Source of the DNA: an uncultured Peptococcaceae bacterium
Lineage (GTDB): Bacteria; Bacillota; Peptococcia; Peptococcales; Peptococcaceae
NCBI GenBank assembly: GCA_902462325.1
Contig: CABQBF010000083.1
Location: forward strand, 1 to 10,979
DNA length: 10,979 nt
Direction of reading: 5' to 3'
The translations under genes were made by a program, and so were the position numbers. Shown here one piece after another: positions 1 through 6,523 of this stretch (positions are counted from its first letter, which is position 1; each line of letters begins with the position of its first letter). The notes beneath the pieces were generated by a model, which saw only the letters and a program-made list of their open reading frames with translations, was not told the DNA's origin and searched no databases.

Positions 1-63
1 ATACTGCTTTTCACAGTATCATCTACAGAATAGCATGAATGAACCATTTGATAAGGGGCGCTC

Positions 64-92
64 TTTTTATTTTGGCTGGAATATGCTATGAT
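64..92 (+). promoter_or_regulatory. Probable sigma-A promoter of the two-component operon
   Basis: A good -10 hexamer, TATGAT, lies at 87-92. The best-placed -35 candidate is TTTTTA at 64-69 with a 17-base spacer, which matches TTGACA poorly. Transcription would begin near base 99 and leave a leader of about 25 bases before the response regulator. The -10 is convincing and the -35 is weak, so an activator may be needed, or the main promoter may lie upstream of the window. Confidence 0.35.
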
Positions 93-123
93 ACGGGTAG
101 AATGTTTACGGTGAGGTGAGGCT

Positions 124-813
124 ATGCAGCGGCTTGTAATTGTGGAGGATGACCGCGACTTAAATCGAGGATTGTGCTTGGCGTTAAAAAATGAGGAAAT
201 GGACATTGTTTCTTGCTTAGATTTGAGGCAGGCCCGGCAAGCGCTGGAACAGGCGGCGGATTTATTGCTGCTGGACGTTAATTTGCCGGACGGAAATGGT
301 CTGGAATTTTTGCAGGAGTTGCGGCAAAGCAGCGCCATACCAGTAATTTTGTTGACTGCCAATGATACGGAGATGGATGTGGTGATGGGCTTGGAGCATG
401 GCGCTGATGATTATATCACCAAGCCGTTCAGCCTGGCCATTTTGCGGGCCAGGGTTCATGCGCAGCTGCGCCGCGCCGGTGCGGAGTCCGCAGAACGGGA
501 AAGCCCCGTTGTGCAGTTGGGGCCGTTCCGGTTTGATTTTGAGCGGATGCTGTTTTCTCGCAACGGTATGCCGGTGGAATTAAGCAAAACGGAGCAAAAG
601 CTGCTGTGGCTATTGGTGGAAAACCGCGGCGTTACTTTGTCGCGGGCGCAGCTAGTGGACCGAATCTGGATTGACGGTGCTGCTTACGTGGACGAGAACG
701 CGCTGTCGGTAACGGTGAAGCGGCTGCGGGATAAGCTAAAGGCCGGCGATTATATCAAAACGGTATATGGCGTCGGTTATGTGTGGAAGGGGCCTGCCGA
801 TGATTGCCATTAG
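124..813 (+). CDS. OmpR/PhoB-family response regulator
   Basis: DNA-binding response regulator of 229 residues, the usual length for the OmpR family. The receiver domain covers about residues 1-118. It has the acidic pair Asp9/Asp10, the phospho-acceptor Asp51 (in LLLLDVNLPDGNG), Thr78 and Lys100 (in TKPF), so the phosphorylation site is complete. The C-terminal winged-helix DNA-binding domain covers about residues 128-225 and ends with the typical VYGVGYVW wing. The ATG at 124 follows an AGGTGAG Shine-Dalgarno. The gene overlaps the histidine kinase downstream by 14 bases, so the two are co-translated and form a cognate pair. Target genes cannot be told from the window: no transporter or resistance gene sits next to the pair on the visible side, and the DNA before base 1 is unseen. 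Family assignment is secure; the stimulus is unknown. Confidence 0.95.
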   Translation: MQRLVIVEDDRDLNRGLCLALKNEEMDIVSCLDLRQARQALEQAADLLLLDVNLPDGNGLEFLQELRQSSAIPVILLTANDTEMDVVMGLEHGADDYITKPFSLAILRARVHAQLRRAGAESAERESPVVQLGPFRFDFERMLFSRNGMPVELSKTEQKLLWLLVENRGVTLSRAQLVDRIWIDGAAYVDENALSVTVKRLRDKLKAGDYIKTVYGVGYVWKGPADDCH

Positions 814-1714
814 GTATGTGGTTTTGTTGATGTTGGCGGCATTGCTGTTGTGTCTGGCTGTAAGCGGCTGGAGTGATTACCGCCAGCGCAGGCTGCTGAA
901 CAGACTGGACAAGTTGCTGGATGCAGCCATGAACGGCAGCTTTTGTGAGCAGACCTTTGATGAGAGCATGATGTCAGCATTAGAGAGCAAGCTGGCCCGT
1001 TATTTGGCTTATTCAGAAACTTCGGCCAAGCATGTGCAGGCGGAGAAGGATAAAATCAAAGCGTTGATTACCGATATCTCTCACCAGACCAAAATGCCTA
1101 TCGCCAATATTTTGTTGTACGGGCAGTTATTGCAGGAGCAGGATTTGCCGGAGGAGAGCAAAAACTGTGTGGCGGCGCTGCAGGGTCAGGCGGAAAAATT
1201 GAATTTTTTGATTGCTTCGCTGGTAAAGCTGTCGCGGCTGGAAACAGGGATTCTGACGCTGCATCCGGTGGAGCAGCCGATAGAGCCCATACTGCGGGAA
1301 ATTGCGCGGCAATATGGGCCAAAGGCAGAAGCCCGGAAAATTCGGCTTATTGTGGATGATACAGCGGAAGCGGCGGTTTTTGACGCCAAATGGACGGCGG
1401 AAGCCTTGGGAAATCTGGTGGATAACGCTGTTAAATATACGGAAGCTGGCGGTACGGTACAGGTTGCGGTTCGTGCTTATGAGTTGTTTTGCCGGATTGA
1501 TGTGATCGATAATGGAAGGGGAATTGCCGAGGTGGAACAGGCAAAGGTGTTTGCCCGTTTTTATCGTTCTCCGGCAGTGGCTGACCAAGAAGGCGTTGGC
1601 ATTGGTTTGTATCTCACCAGGCAAATTTTGGCCAGTCAGGGCGGTTATATAAAAGTAGCGTCAAAGCTGGGGCAGGGCAGCGTATTTTCGGTGTTTTTGC
1701 AGCGGGCGGCATAG
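800..1714 (+). CDS. Sensor histidine kinase with a single N-terminal membrane segment
   Basis: Sensor kinase of 304 residues, partner of the preceding response regulator. A start at 800 is preferred because AAGGGG lies 7 bases upstream; an in-frame ATG at 767 would add 11 residues deep inside the regulator gene and has no better ribosome site. Residues 4-23 form one hydrophobic helix. No second membrane segment, extracellular loop, HAMP or PAS domain is visible. A predicted helical linker leads to the HisKA domain, with the H-box DISHQTKMP and phospho-acceptor His95. The ATPase domain follows with the N-box (GNLVDNAVKYT), G1 box (DNGRGIA), F-box (FARFYRS) and G2 box (GVGIGLYLT). All catalytic motifs are intact. 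With almost nothing outside the membrane, it probably senses a signal within the membrane or through a partner protein; that is inference. Confidence 0.92.
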   Translation: MIAIRYVVLLMLAALLLCLAVSGWSDYRQRRLLNRLDKLLDAAMNGSFCEQTFDESMMSALESKLARYLAYSETSAKHVQAEKDKIKALITDISHQTKMPIANILLYGQLLQEQDLPEESKNCVAALQGQAEKLNFLIASLVKLSRLETGILTLHPVEQPIEPILREIARQYGPKAEARKIRLIVDDTAEAAVFDAKWTAEALGNLVDNAVKYTEAGGTVQVAVRAYELFCRIDVIDNGRGIAEVEQAKVFARFYRSPAVADQEGVGIGLYLTRQILASQGGYIKVASKLGQGSVFSVFLQRAA

Positions 1715-1740
1715 ATATTGCTGCGGAACCATCATAATAG

Positions 1741-1785
1741 GGGCTGTTATAGGAGAAAAAGCATCTTCCTGTAGCAGCCCTTTGT
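1741..1785 (+). terminator. Hairpin in the convergent gap, probable terminator
   Basis: GGGCTGTTATAGGA (1741-1754) pairs with TCCTGTAGCAGCCC (1767-1780) as a 14-base-pair stem with two G-U wobbles and a 12-base loop, followed by TTTG. It lies 26 bases after the kinase stop codon and 15 bases beyond the helicase stop codon on the other strand. The T tract is short on the plus strand and absent on the minus strand. It most likely ends the two-component transcript and may also protect the 3' end of the helicase mRNA. Confidence 0.6.
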
Positions 1786-1795
1786 GATGTTCTTG

Positions 1796-3139
1796 TCAAG
1801 GCCTTGGAGTGTTGTTGTTGTGCTTTGGCGCGGAGCCTTCACCTGTTTTATTGGCTGGCTTCCCAGTTTTGACTGCCGTTTTATGCGGCTTGACGCTGGA
1901 TTTTTCTTGTTTATCATGTTTTTTGCCGGAGCTATGGGTATCGTTGCTTTTGGCGGTATGTTTCTTTTTGCGTTCCGGGTCTTTGTAGTATTCTTTGGTA
2001 GCGCCGGAGAGTATTTTTCCTTTTACCAGATGCACAGGGGCCACTTGAATGGCAAATTCCCGCTGATAGATGCGCAGCGCTGCCAGCTCTTGCGGGTTGA
2101 CAATGCTGTAGCACTGGCCCTTGCGGTTGCCGCGGGCGGTGCGTCCAGCCCGGTGAATGTATTCGCTGGGCTCGGCCGGAAAGTCCATATTGATGATATG
2201 GGTGATATTGGGAATATCCAAACCGCGGGCGGCCAAATCGGAGGAAACCAGAATTTTAATCTTTCCCCGACGGAAGTCTTCCATAGCTTTTTGCCGTTCT
2301 TCTTTCGATACGATGCCATGGAGACTGTAGGTGCGGATTTTGTGATAATTCAGCTTGTCCACCAAGAAATCCAGTTCTGGACCGTCGTTCATAAAAATTA
2401 GGATACGTTCCGCATCTTCGTCCAGCGCATGCAACAGCTTGCGGAGCTGCACAAATTTTTCCCGCTGCTGGCAGATGAGATAAAAATGTTCAATGTTGGG
2501 ATTCATTTTGGCCTGCTGCTCAATTTTTACTAGGGCAGGGTCGTGCATCTGCTGGGTTAATAGGTCCAGGGTATGTTGGCTGGCGGTGGCGGAAAATGCG
2601 GCCAATTGCCGGTCTCGCAGCATACTTTTCAGAATGTCCAGCACGGTCTGCTGGTTGGTATTATCCAGCAGGTTATCCATTTCGTCAATAACCACAGTGC
2701 GGATGGTTTGGCAGTTGATTTTGTGTTTCTTGATTAAATCTAAAATACGCCCCGGCGTACCGACAAGAAGCTGAGGCTTTTCTTTTAATTTGGCAATCTG
2801 ATTGTTGATATTGGCTTCGCCGATGATACTCTGACAGCCGATTTCTAATCCGCTGTTCTGGCAAAGCTGCTGTGCCTGGCGGTAAATCTGCATGACCAGC
2901 TCGTGGGTGGGCGCTAAAATTAAAGCCTGCACTTGCTTGGCGGTGGCGTCTATGTTGCATAAAATAGGACACAGATAGGCCAGCGTTTTGCCGCTGCCGG
3001 TGTAAGACTGACCGATTACATCGCGGCCCGCTAACAGCAGCGGAATGACCTGCTGTTGAATTTCAGTGGGCTCGGTGATGTCCTGCTGGGCTAAGGCTTG
3101 TACCATAGCCTGATTGGGCAGTAGAGTCTGAAAAGACAT
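1796..3139 (-). CDS. DEAD-box ATP-dependent RNA helicase (DEMD variant)
   Basis: RNA helicase of 447 residues, expected to unwind short RNA duplexes in ribosome assembly, mRNA turnover or cold adaptation. The start at 3139 is chosen because GGAGG lies 8 bases before it; upstream in-frame codons would add a 37-residue leader spanning the promoter. Motifs in order: Q motif with Gln28 (EPTEIQ), motif I YTGSGKT (46-52), Ia APTHELV (77-82 region), Ib GTPGR (127-131), II DEMD (152-155), III SAT (183-185), V AARGLDIP (303-310), VI HRAGRTAR (329-336). Motif II reads DEMD, not DEAD, and Ia has His where Arg is usual; ATP and Mg2+ contacts through Asp152/Glu153 are kept. Residues from about 385 to 447 are a lysine-rich, low-complexity tail likely to bind RNA. 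The CshA/CshB group is closest by layout, but no exact symbol is justified. The gene is monocistronic, with its own promoter. Confidence 0.93.
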   Translation of the reverse strand: MSFQTLLPNQAMVQALAQQDITEPTEIQQQVIPLLLAGRDVIGQSYTGSGKTLAYLCPILCNIDATAKQVQALILAPTHELVMQIYRQAQQLCQNSGLEIGCQSIIGEANINNQIAKLKEKPQLLVGTPGRILDLIKKHKINCQTIRTVVIDEMDNLLDNTNQQTVLDILKSMLRDRQLAAFSATASQHTLDLLTQQMHDPALVKIEQQAKMNPNIEHFYLICQQREKFVQLRKLLHALDEDAERILIFMNDGPELDFLVDKLNYHKIRTYSLHGIVSKEERQKAMEDFRRGKIKILVSSDLAARGLDIPNITHIINMDFPAEPSEYIHRAGRTARGNRKGQCYSIVNPQELAALRIYQREFAIQVAPVHLVKGKILSGATKEYYKDPERKKKHTAKSNDTHSSGKKHDKQEKSSVKPHKTAVKTGKPANKTGEGSAPKHNNNTPRP

Positions 3140-3196
3140 ATTGAAATCCTCCGTTATTTGAGAATACAGTTCCATAAGATAGTTACATATGAATTT

Positions 3197-3233
3197 ATTA
3201 TACCATGAAACCATAGAAAAACGCAGCGTTTTT
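3197..3233 (-). promoter_or_regulatory. Helicase promoter (TATAAT) with an inverted repeat over the -35 region
   Basis: On the minus strand a perfect TATAAT is read at 3202-3197, preceded by TGG, an extended -10 element. The -35 region has no good match. In its place is an inverted repeat, AAAAACGC-A-GCGTTTTT (3217-3233). Transcription would start near 3190 and give a leader of about 50 bases. The extended -10 probably compensates for the weak -35. The repeat could be an operator or simply a curved AT-rich tract. Confidence 0.6.
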
Positions 3234-3339
3234 TTGCAGATGGTTGTCACAAGCTCCGTGATTTTTATTGTGAACGGCTGCGCTTGTTTACATTAGAAAT
3301 TTTTTCCGGTATTTCTATGGATTCTCCGCGGTGAAATGG

Positions 3340-3368
3340 TTGACCTGCGGCCATTTGTGGGATAAAAT
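3340..3368 (+). promoter_or_regulatory. Sigma-A promoter of the acetyltransferase gene
   Basis: TTGACC (3340-3345) and TAAAAT (3363-3368) are separated by exactly 17 bases. Transcription would begin near 3375, about 40 bases before the GNAT start codon. An inverted repeat, ACGATA-AA-TATCGT (3377-3390), sits directly at or after the expected start of the RNA, where it could act as a repressor site or a 5' mRNA hairpin. Confidence 0.75.
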
Positions 3369-3415
3369 AAAGGATAACGATAAATATCGTAAGAAAGGCA
3401 TTGGAGGTGGCAGGA

Positions 3416-3985
3416 ATGTTTACCGGAAGAAAAATCATTTTACAAAAGCCAGCCAAAGAGGATGCGTATTACTTCCAGAAGTGGTTTATGAATAAGGAGT
3501 TCCGGCACTGGTATGACAGCTATATGAGTGTTTCGTTGGATATGATTGAAGATGAAATCAGCAAAATGAAGGATGTAACCGACCCCAGTGCAGAGCGTGT
3601 TGATTTTGTGGTAAAAAATAAACGGAACGGAGAGGCCATCGGCATTGCGTCCATTAAGGACATTGACCGGCAGAACGGCCATGCGGAAATCGCACTGGGC
3701 ATTGCAGATGAAAAAAACCGTCTGGCCGGCTTTGGCGTTGACCTAATGATTGTTCTGGCCGATGTGGTGTTCTATCATTTTGGGTTTGAAAAGTGCTATT
3801 CCAAAGTGAACGACAACAACCGTCTGGGCTTGAAATCGGCGCTGAGCTTTGGGTTTACCGCAGAAGGAAAGCTGCGTAAGCACACCTTTATTGACGGGCG
3901 TTATATCGACCAATGGATTTTAGGCATGACCCGGGAGGAATACGAAGGGTTAGCCATTGTGCCAAAATGGAAGGCCCGCGCTTAG
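3416..3985 (+). CDS. GNAT-family N-acetyltransferase (RimJ/Acetyltransf_3 type)
   Basis: Predicted acetyl-CoA-dependent N-acetyltransferase of 189 residues. The ATG at 3416 is used because GGAGG lies 8 bases upstream; a TTG at 3401 would put the ribosome site inside the gene. The fold pattern is that of the RimJ/RimL group: an N-terminal strand with R5-KIILQKP, a central strand with EAIGIASIKDID (73-84), then AEIALGI (90-96) and the acetyl-CoA pyrophosphate loop region RLAGFGVDLM (102-111). The closing signature is VNDNNRLGLKSALSFGF (131-147), which matches the usual V...N.....E..GF motif. The substrate may be a ribosomal protein N-terminus, a polyamine or a small toxic amine; the sequence does not decide. 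It stands alone between its own promoter and the methionine riboswitch, and no terminator is seen after it, so some read-through into the S-box leader is possible. Confidence 0.88.
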   Translation: MFTGRKIILQKPAKEDAYYFQKWFMNKEFRHWYDSYMSVSLDMIEDEISKMKDVTDPSAERVDFVVKNKRNGEAIGIASIKDIDRQNGHAEIALGIADEKNRLAGFGVDLMIVLADVVFYHFGFEKCYSKVNDNNRLGLKSALSFGFTAEGKLRKHTFIDGRYIDQWILGMTREEYEGLAIVPKWKARA

Positions 3986-3993
3986 AAAAAATC

Positions 3994-4022
3994 TTTACAT
4001 TTGCTGCAGGTTGTGGTAAAGT
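3994..4022 (+). promoter_or_regulatory. Promoter of the methionine operon
   Basis: TTTACA (3994-3999) and TAAAGT (4017-4022) are spaced by 17 bases, and TGG immediately before the -10 gives an extended -10. The RNA would start near 4029, about 20 bases before the SAM-I aptamer. The -35 begins 9 bases after the acetyltransferase stop codon. Confidence 0.7.
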
Positions 4023-4048
4023 AAACGGTACAACAACTAAATAAGCGA

Positions 4049-4142
4049 GTCTTTGTTATCAAGAGCGGCGGAGGGACTGGCCCTGTGAAGCCCGGCAACA
4101 GCCAGCATAGCTGGAAATGTGCTAAATCCTGCAGACAAAGTG
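4049..4142 (+). promoter_or_regulatory. SAM-I (S-box) riboswitch aptamer
   Basis: S-adenosylmethionine-binding leader RNA. Conserved S-box pieces appear in order: TATCAAGAG, then GAGGGACTGGCCC (the kink-turn region, 4071-4083), GAAGCCCGGCAACAGCC (4087-4103), a P3 hairpin CCAGC/GCTGG, and GTGCTAAATCCTGC (4119-4132). P1 closes through CTTTGT (4051-4056) with ACAAAG (4135-4140). In this family, bound SAM stabilises P1 and favours the downstream terminator, so the operon is off when SAM is plentiful. The first downstream gene is metY and all five following genes belong to methionine synthesis, as expected. Confidence 0.96.
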
Positions 4143-4145
4143 TCT

Positions 4146-4193
4146 GGTAGATAATGGAGTGGATTGTTTTGCAATCAAAAGCCATTTTCTAGC
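4146..4193 (+). promoter_or_regulatory. Candidate antiterminator of the SAM-I riboswitch
   Basis: GGTAGATAATGG (4146-4157) can pair with CCATTTTCTAGC (4182-4193) at 10 of 12 positions. That would consume most of the left arm of the terminator. A small hairpin, GATTG/CAATC (4162-4166 with 4172-4176), would sit inside it. The 5' arm begins 6 bases after the P1 3' strand and does not overlap it in this reading, so the structural link between P1 and antiterminator is inferred. Confidence 0.55.
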
Positions 4194-4213
4194 ACAAAGA
4201 AAATGGCTTTTTT
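4177..4213 (+). terminator. Intrinsic terminator of the SAM-I riboswitch
   Basis: AAAAGCCATTTTCT (4177-4190) is perfectly complementary to AGAAAATGGCTTTT (4198-4211), giving a 14-base-pair stem with a 7-base loop, and the T run extends to 4213. It lies between the aptamer and metY and is the SAM-dependent off structure. Confidence 0.93.
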
Positions 4214-4270
4214 GTTATTCTGGCTTGCTGTAGAATAACCTATGTAATTATTTTGGAGGAGGAATTATTG

Positions 4271-5557
4271 ATGGATTTGAAAAATTGCACTGCTGGAACC
4301 ATTTGTATTCAAGGCGGCTGGGAACCGAAAAAAGGGGAGCCGCGCGTGCTGCCGATTTATCAGAGCACCACATTTTTATATGAAACCAGCGAACAGATGG
4401 GACGTCTGTTTGATTTAGAGGATAACGGATATTTTTACACCCGTTTGCAAAATCCTACCGCAGATGCTGTGGCTGCTAAAATTGCGGCGTTGGAAGGCGG
4501 GGTGGCCGCTATGTTGACCTCTTCTGGTCAGGCTGCCAATTTCTTTGCTGTGCTGAATATCTGCGGTGCAGGAGATCATTTAATTTGCTCCAGCGCTGTT
4601 TATGGCGGCACCTTTAATCTATTTGGCGTAACGCTGAAAAAGCTGGGAATTGACTGCACTTTTGTAGATCCGGATGACAGCGAAGAAAATCTGGCCAAAG
4701 TATTTCAGTCCAATACCAAATGCGTGGTGGCAGAGACTATCGCCAATCCGGCCCTGACAGTGCTGGATATTGAAAAGTTTGCCCGTTTGGCCCATAGCCA
4801 TGGCGTGCCATTGATTGTGGACAACACCTTTGCTACGCCAATCAACTGCCGGCCAATCGAATGGGGCGCCGATATTGTAACCCACTCCACCACCAAATAT
4901 ATGGACGGTCATGCAACATCGGTGGGCGGCTGCATTGTAGACAGCGGAAATTTTGATTGGGAGCAGTATCACGATAAATTTACCGGCTTGACAGAGCCGG
5001 ATGAATCCTATCATGGCATTGTGTATACACAGAAATTCGGCAAGCTGGCCTATATCACCAAGGCTACTTCGCAGCTCATGCGGGATTTAGGGTCTACCCC
5101 TTCGCCGCAGAATGCGTTTTTGCTGAATTTGGGCCTGGAAACGCTGCATCTGCGTGTGCCGCGCCATTGTGAAAATGCGCTGAAGGTAGCTGAATATTTA
5201 CAGAACCATGAAAAGGTGGCTTGGGTGAATTACGCTGGCTTGCCGGGCAACAAATACCATGAGCTGGCGCAGAAATATATGCCGAATGGCACCTGCGGCG
5301 TGTTGTGCTTTGGTTTAAAGGGCGGCCGTGACGTATCGGTATCCTTTATGGATAAGCTGAAGCTGGCTGCCATTGTAACTCATGTGGCTGACGCTCGCAC
5401 CTGTGTGCTGCATCCGGCCAGCCATACCCATCGTCAGATGACAGAAGAACAGCTAAAAGAAGCTGGCGTGGCCCCTGATTTGATTCGTTTCTCGGTTGGT
5501 ATTGAAGATGCCGCCGATATCATTGCCGATTTGGAACAAGCGCTGGCACAGATTTAA
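4271..5557 (+). CDS. metY: O-acetylhomoserine sulfhydrylase (aminocarboxypropyltransferase)
   Basis: PLP enzyme of 428 residues, the usual MetY size, that makes homocysteine from O-acetylhomoserine and sulfide in the cytoplasm. The ATG at 4271 has GGAGGAGG 8 bases upstream; an earlier TTG at 4253 would overlap that site. The Cys/Met-metabolism PLP family is shown by PIYQSTTF near the N-terminus, YTRLQNPT (56-63), LEGG and SSGQAA (PLP phosphate contacts), VDNTFATP with Asp184 (pyridine nitrogen contact), and HSTTKYMDGH with the Schiff-base Lys209. The long form, with an insert after GGCIVDSG, and the NLGLETLHLR block favour MetY over MetB or MetC, which are about 380-400 residues. It is the first gene after the SAM-I terminator and lies 36 bases before metA. 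Together they give direct sulfhydrylation without cystathionine. A cysteine-forming side reaction with O-acetylserine is possible in this family. Confidence 0.93.
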   Translation: MDLKNCTAGTICIQGGWEPKKGEPRVLPIYQSTTFLYETSEQMGRLFDLEDNGYFYTRLQNPTADAVAAKIAALEGGVAAMLTSSGQAANFFAVLNICGAGDHLICSSAVYGGTFNLFGVTLKKLGIDCTFVDPDDSEENLAKVFQSNTKCVVAETIANPALTVLDIEKFARLAHSHGVPLIVDNTFATPINCRPIEWGADIVTHSTTKYMDGHATSVGGCIVDSGNFDWEQYHDKFTGLTEPDESYHGIVYTQKFGKLAYITKATSQLMRDLGSTPSPQNAFLLNLGLETLHLRVPRHCENALKVAEYLQNHEKVAWVNYAGLPGNKYHELAQKYMPNGTCGVLCFGLKGGRDVSVSFMDKLKLAAIVTHVADARTCVLHPASHTHRQMTEEQLKEAGVAPDLIRFSVGIEDAADIIADLEQALAQI

Positions 5558-5593
5558 CATAACAGTATGTAATCAGAAGGAGGAGATTGGGAA

Positions 5594-6523
5594 ATGCCTG
5601 TTATTATACCGGCGGCGTTACCGGCCACGGAAACGCTGGCCAATGAACAGATTTTTGTAATGCATGAACAGCGGGCACTCAGCCAGGATATTCGTCCATT
5701 GCGGCTGGCCATTGTCAATCTGATGCCTACAAAAATTGTAACGGAAACGCAGTTGCTGCGTCTAATCAGTAATACGGCGTTGCAGGTGGAAGTGGATTTA
5801 ATTCGTATGGCCAGTCATGTCAGCAAAAATGTATCGGAAGAACATTTGCAGACCTTTTATAAGGATTTTGAGGATATCAAGTACAATCAGTACGATGGGA
5901 TGATTGTGACCGGTGCGCCGGTAGAGCAGTTGTCCTTTCAGGAAGTGAATTATTGGGACGAACTGAAGCTGATTTTTGATTTTGCCGATAAGAATGTGTT
6001 CTCCACCATGTTTATTTGTTGGGGCGCGCAGGCTGCGCTGTATCATTATTATGGTGTGCCCAAATATCCGTTGCCGGAAAAACGGTTCGGCGTATTTGAG
6101 CACGAGGTGCTTTGCCGGCGGCCTATCGTACGGGGCTTTGATGATATGTTCTATGCGCCTCACTCCCGCCATACCGAGTTTCGCGCAGAAGATATCGTCA
6201 AAGTGGAAGAACTGGAGCTGATTGCCCAGTCTCAGGAGGCAGGCGTGTATCTGGTGGCCAGCAAAGATGGTCGGCGGGTGTTTGTGTCGGGACATTGTGA
6301 GTATGATCCCTTAACGCTGGACGCCGAATATCGGCGGGATGTCAGCCAGGGAAAACCCATTGCAGTGCCGAAAAATTATTATCCCAATGACGATCCCTCT
6401 TGTGCGCCGGTAGTGCGGTGGCGCAGTCATGGCAATTTATTGTTTGCCAACTGGCTGAACTATTATGTTTATCAGGAAACACCGTATGATTTATCCAAAA
6501 TGGAAAAGGAACAGAGGGCATGA
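5594..6523 (+). CDS. metA: Homoserine O-acetyltransferase (MetA family, acetyl-CoA type)
   Basis: Catalyses the first committed step of methionine synthesis, acylation of the homoserine hydroxyl. The protein has 309 residues, the same length as E. coli MetA, and belongs to the glutamine-amidotransferase-like fold. The nucleophile is Cys142 (FICWGAQAALYHYYG), and His234 and Glu236 (VSGHCEYD) complete the triad. Position 111 is Glu (TGAPVEQL). E. coli MetA, which uses succinyl-CoA, has Gly there, and published mutational work on the family links Glu to acetyl-CoA use. The predicted product is therefore O-acetylhomoserine, which is exactly the substrate of MetY upstream. AAGGAGGAG lies 8 bases before the ATG. 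The stop codon overlaps the next start as ATGA, so translation into metH is probably coupled. Confidence 0.95.
   Translation: MPVIIPAALPATETLANEQIFVMHEQRALSQDIRPLRLAIVNLMPTKIVTETQLLRLISNTALQVEVDLIRMASHVSKNVSEEHLQTFYKDFEDIKYNQYDGMIVTGAPVEQLSFQEVNYWDELKLIFDFADKNVFSTMFICWGAQAALYHYYGVPKYPLPEKRFGVFEHEVLCRRPIVRGFDDMFYAPHSRHTEFRAEDIVKVEELELIAQSQEAGVYLVASKDGRRVFVSGHCEYDPLTLDAEYRRDVSQGKPIAVPKNYYPNDDPSCAPVVRWRSHGNLLFANWLNYYVYQETPYDLSKMEKEQRA

Noticed and set aside
1..19. ATACTG/CAGTAT inverted repeat at the left edge as a terminator
   Set aside because: The stem is only 6 bases, no T tract follows, and the upstream gene is outside the window, so it cannot be assigned.
767..799. Upstream ATG as histidine kinase start
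   Set aside because: It adds 11 polar residues before the membrane helix, lies deep inside the response regulator gene and has a poorer ribosome site than ATG 800.
1784..2401. Long plus-strand ORF opposite the helicase gene
   Set aside because: It lies wholly antisense to the helicase, its product is unrecognisable and low in complexity, and no ribosome site precedes it.
3140..3250. N-terminal 37-residue extension of the helicase
   Set aside because: It would span the TATAAT promoter and the GGAGG ribosome site; the protein family starts at about MSFQ.
4253..4270. TTG start for metY
   Set aside because: It would include the GGAGGAGG ribosome site in the coding region; ATG 4271 is at ideal spacing and matches the family start.
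4271..5557. Cystathionine gamma-synthase (MetB) or methionine gamma-lyase
   Set aside because: Length of 428 residues, long-form inserts and adjacency to an acetyl-type MetA all favour O-acetylhomoserine sulfhydrylase.
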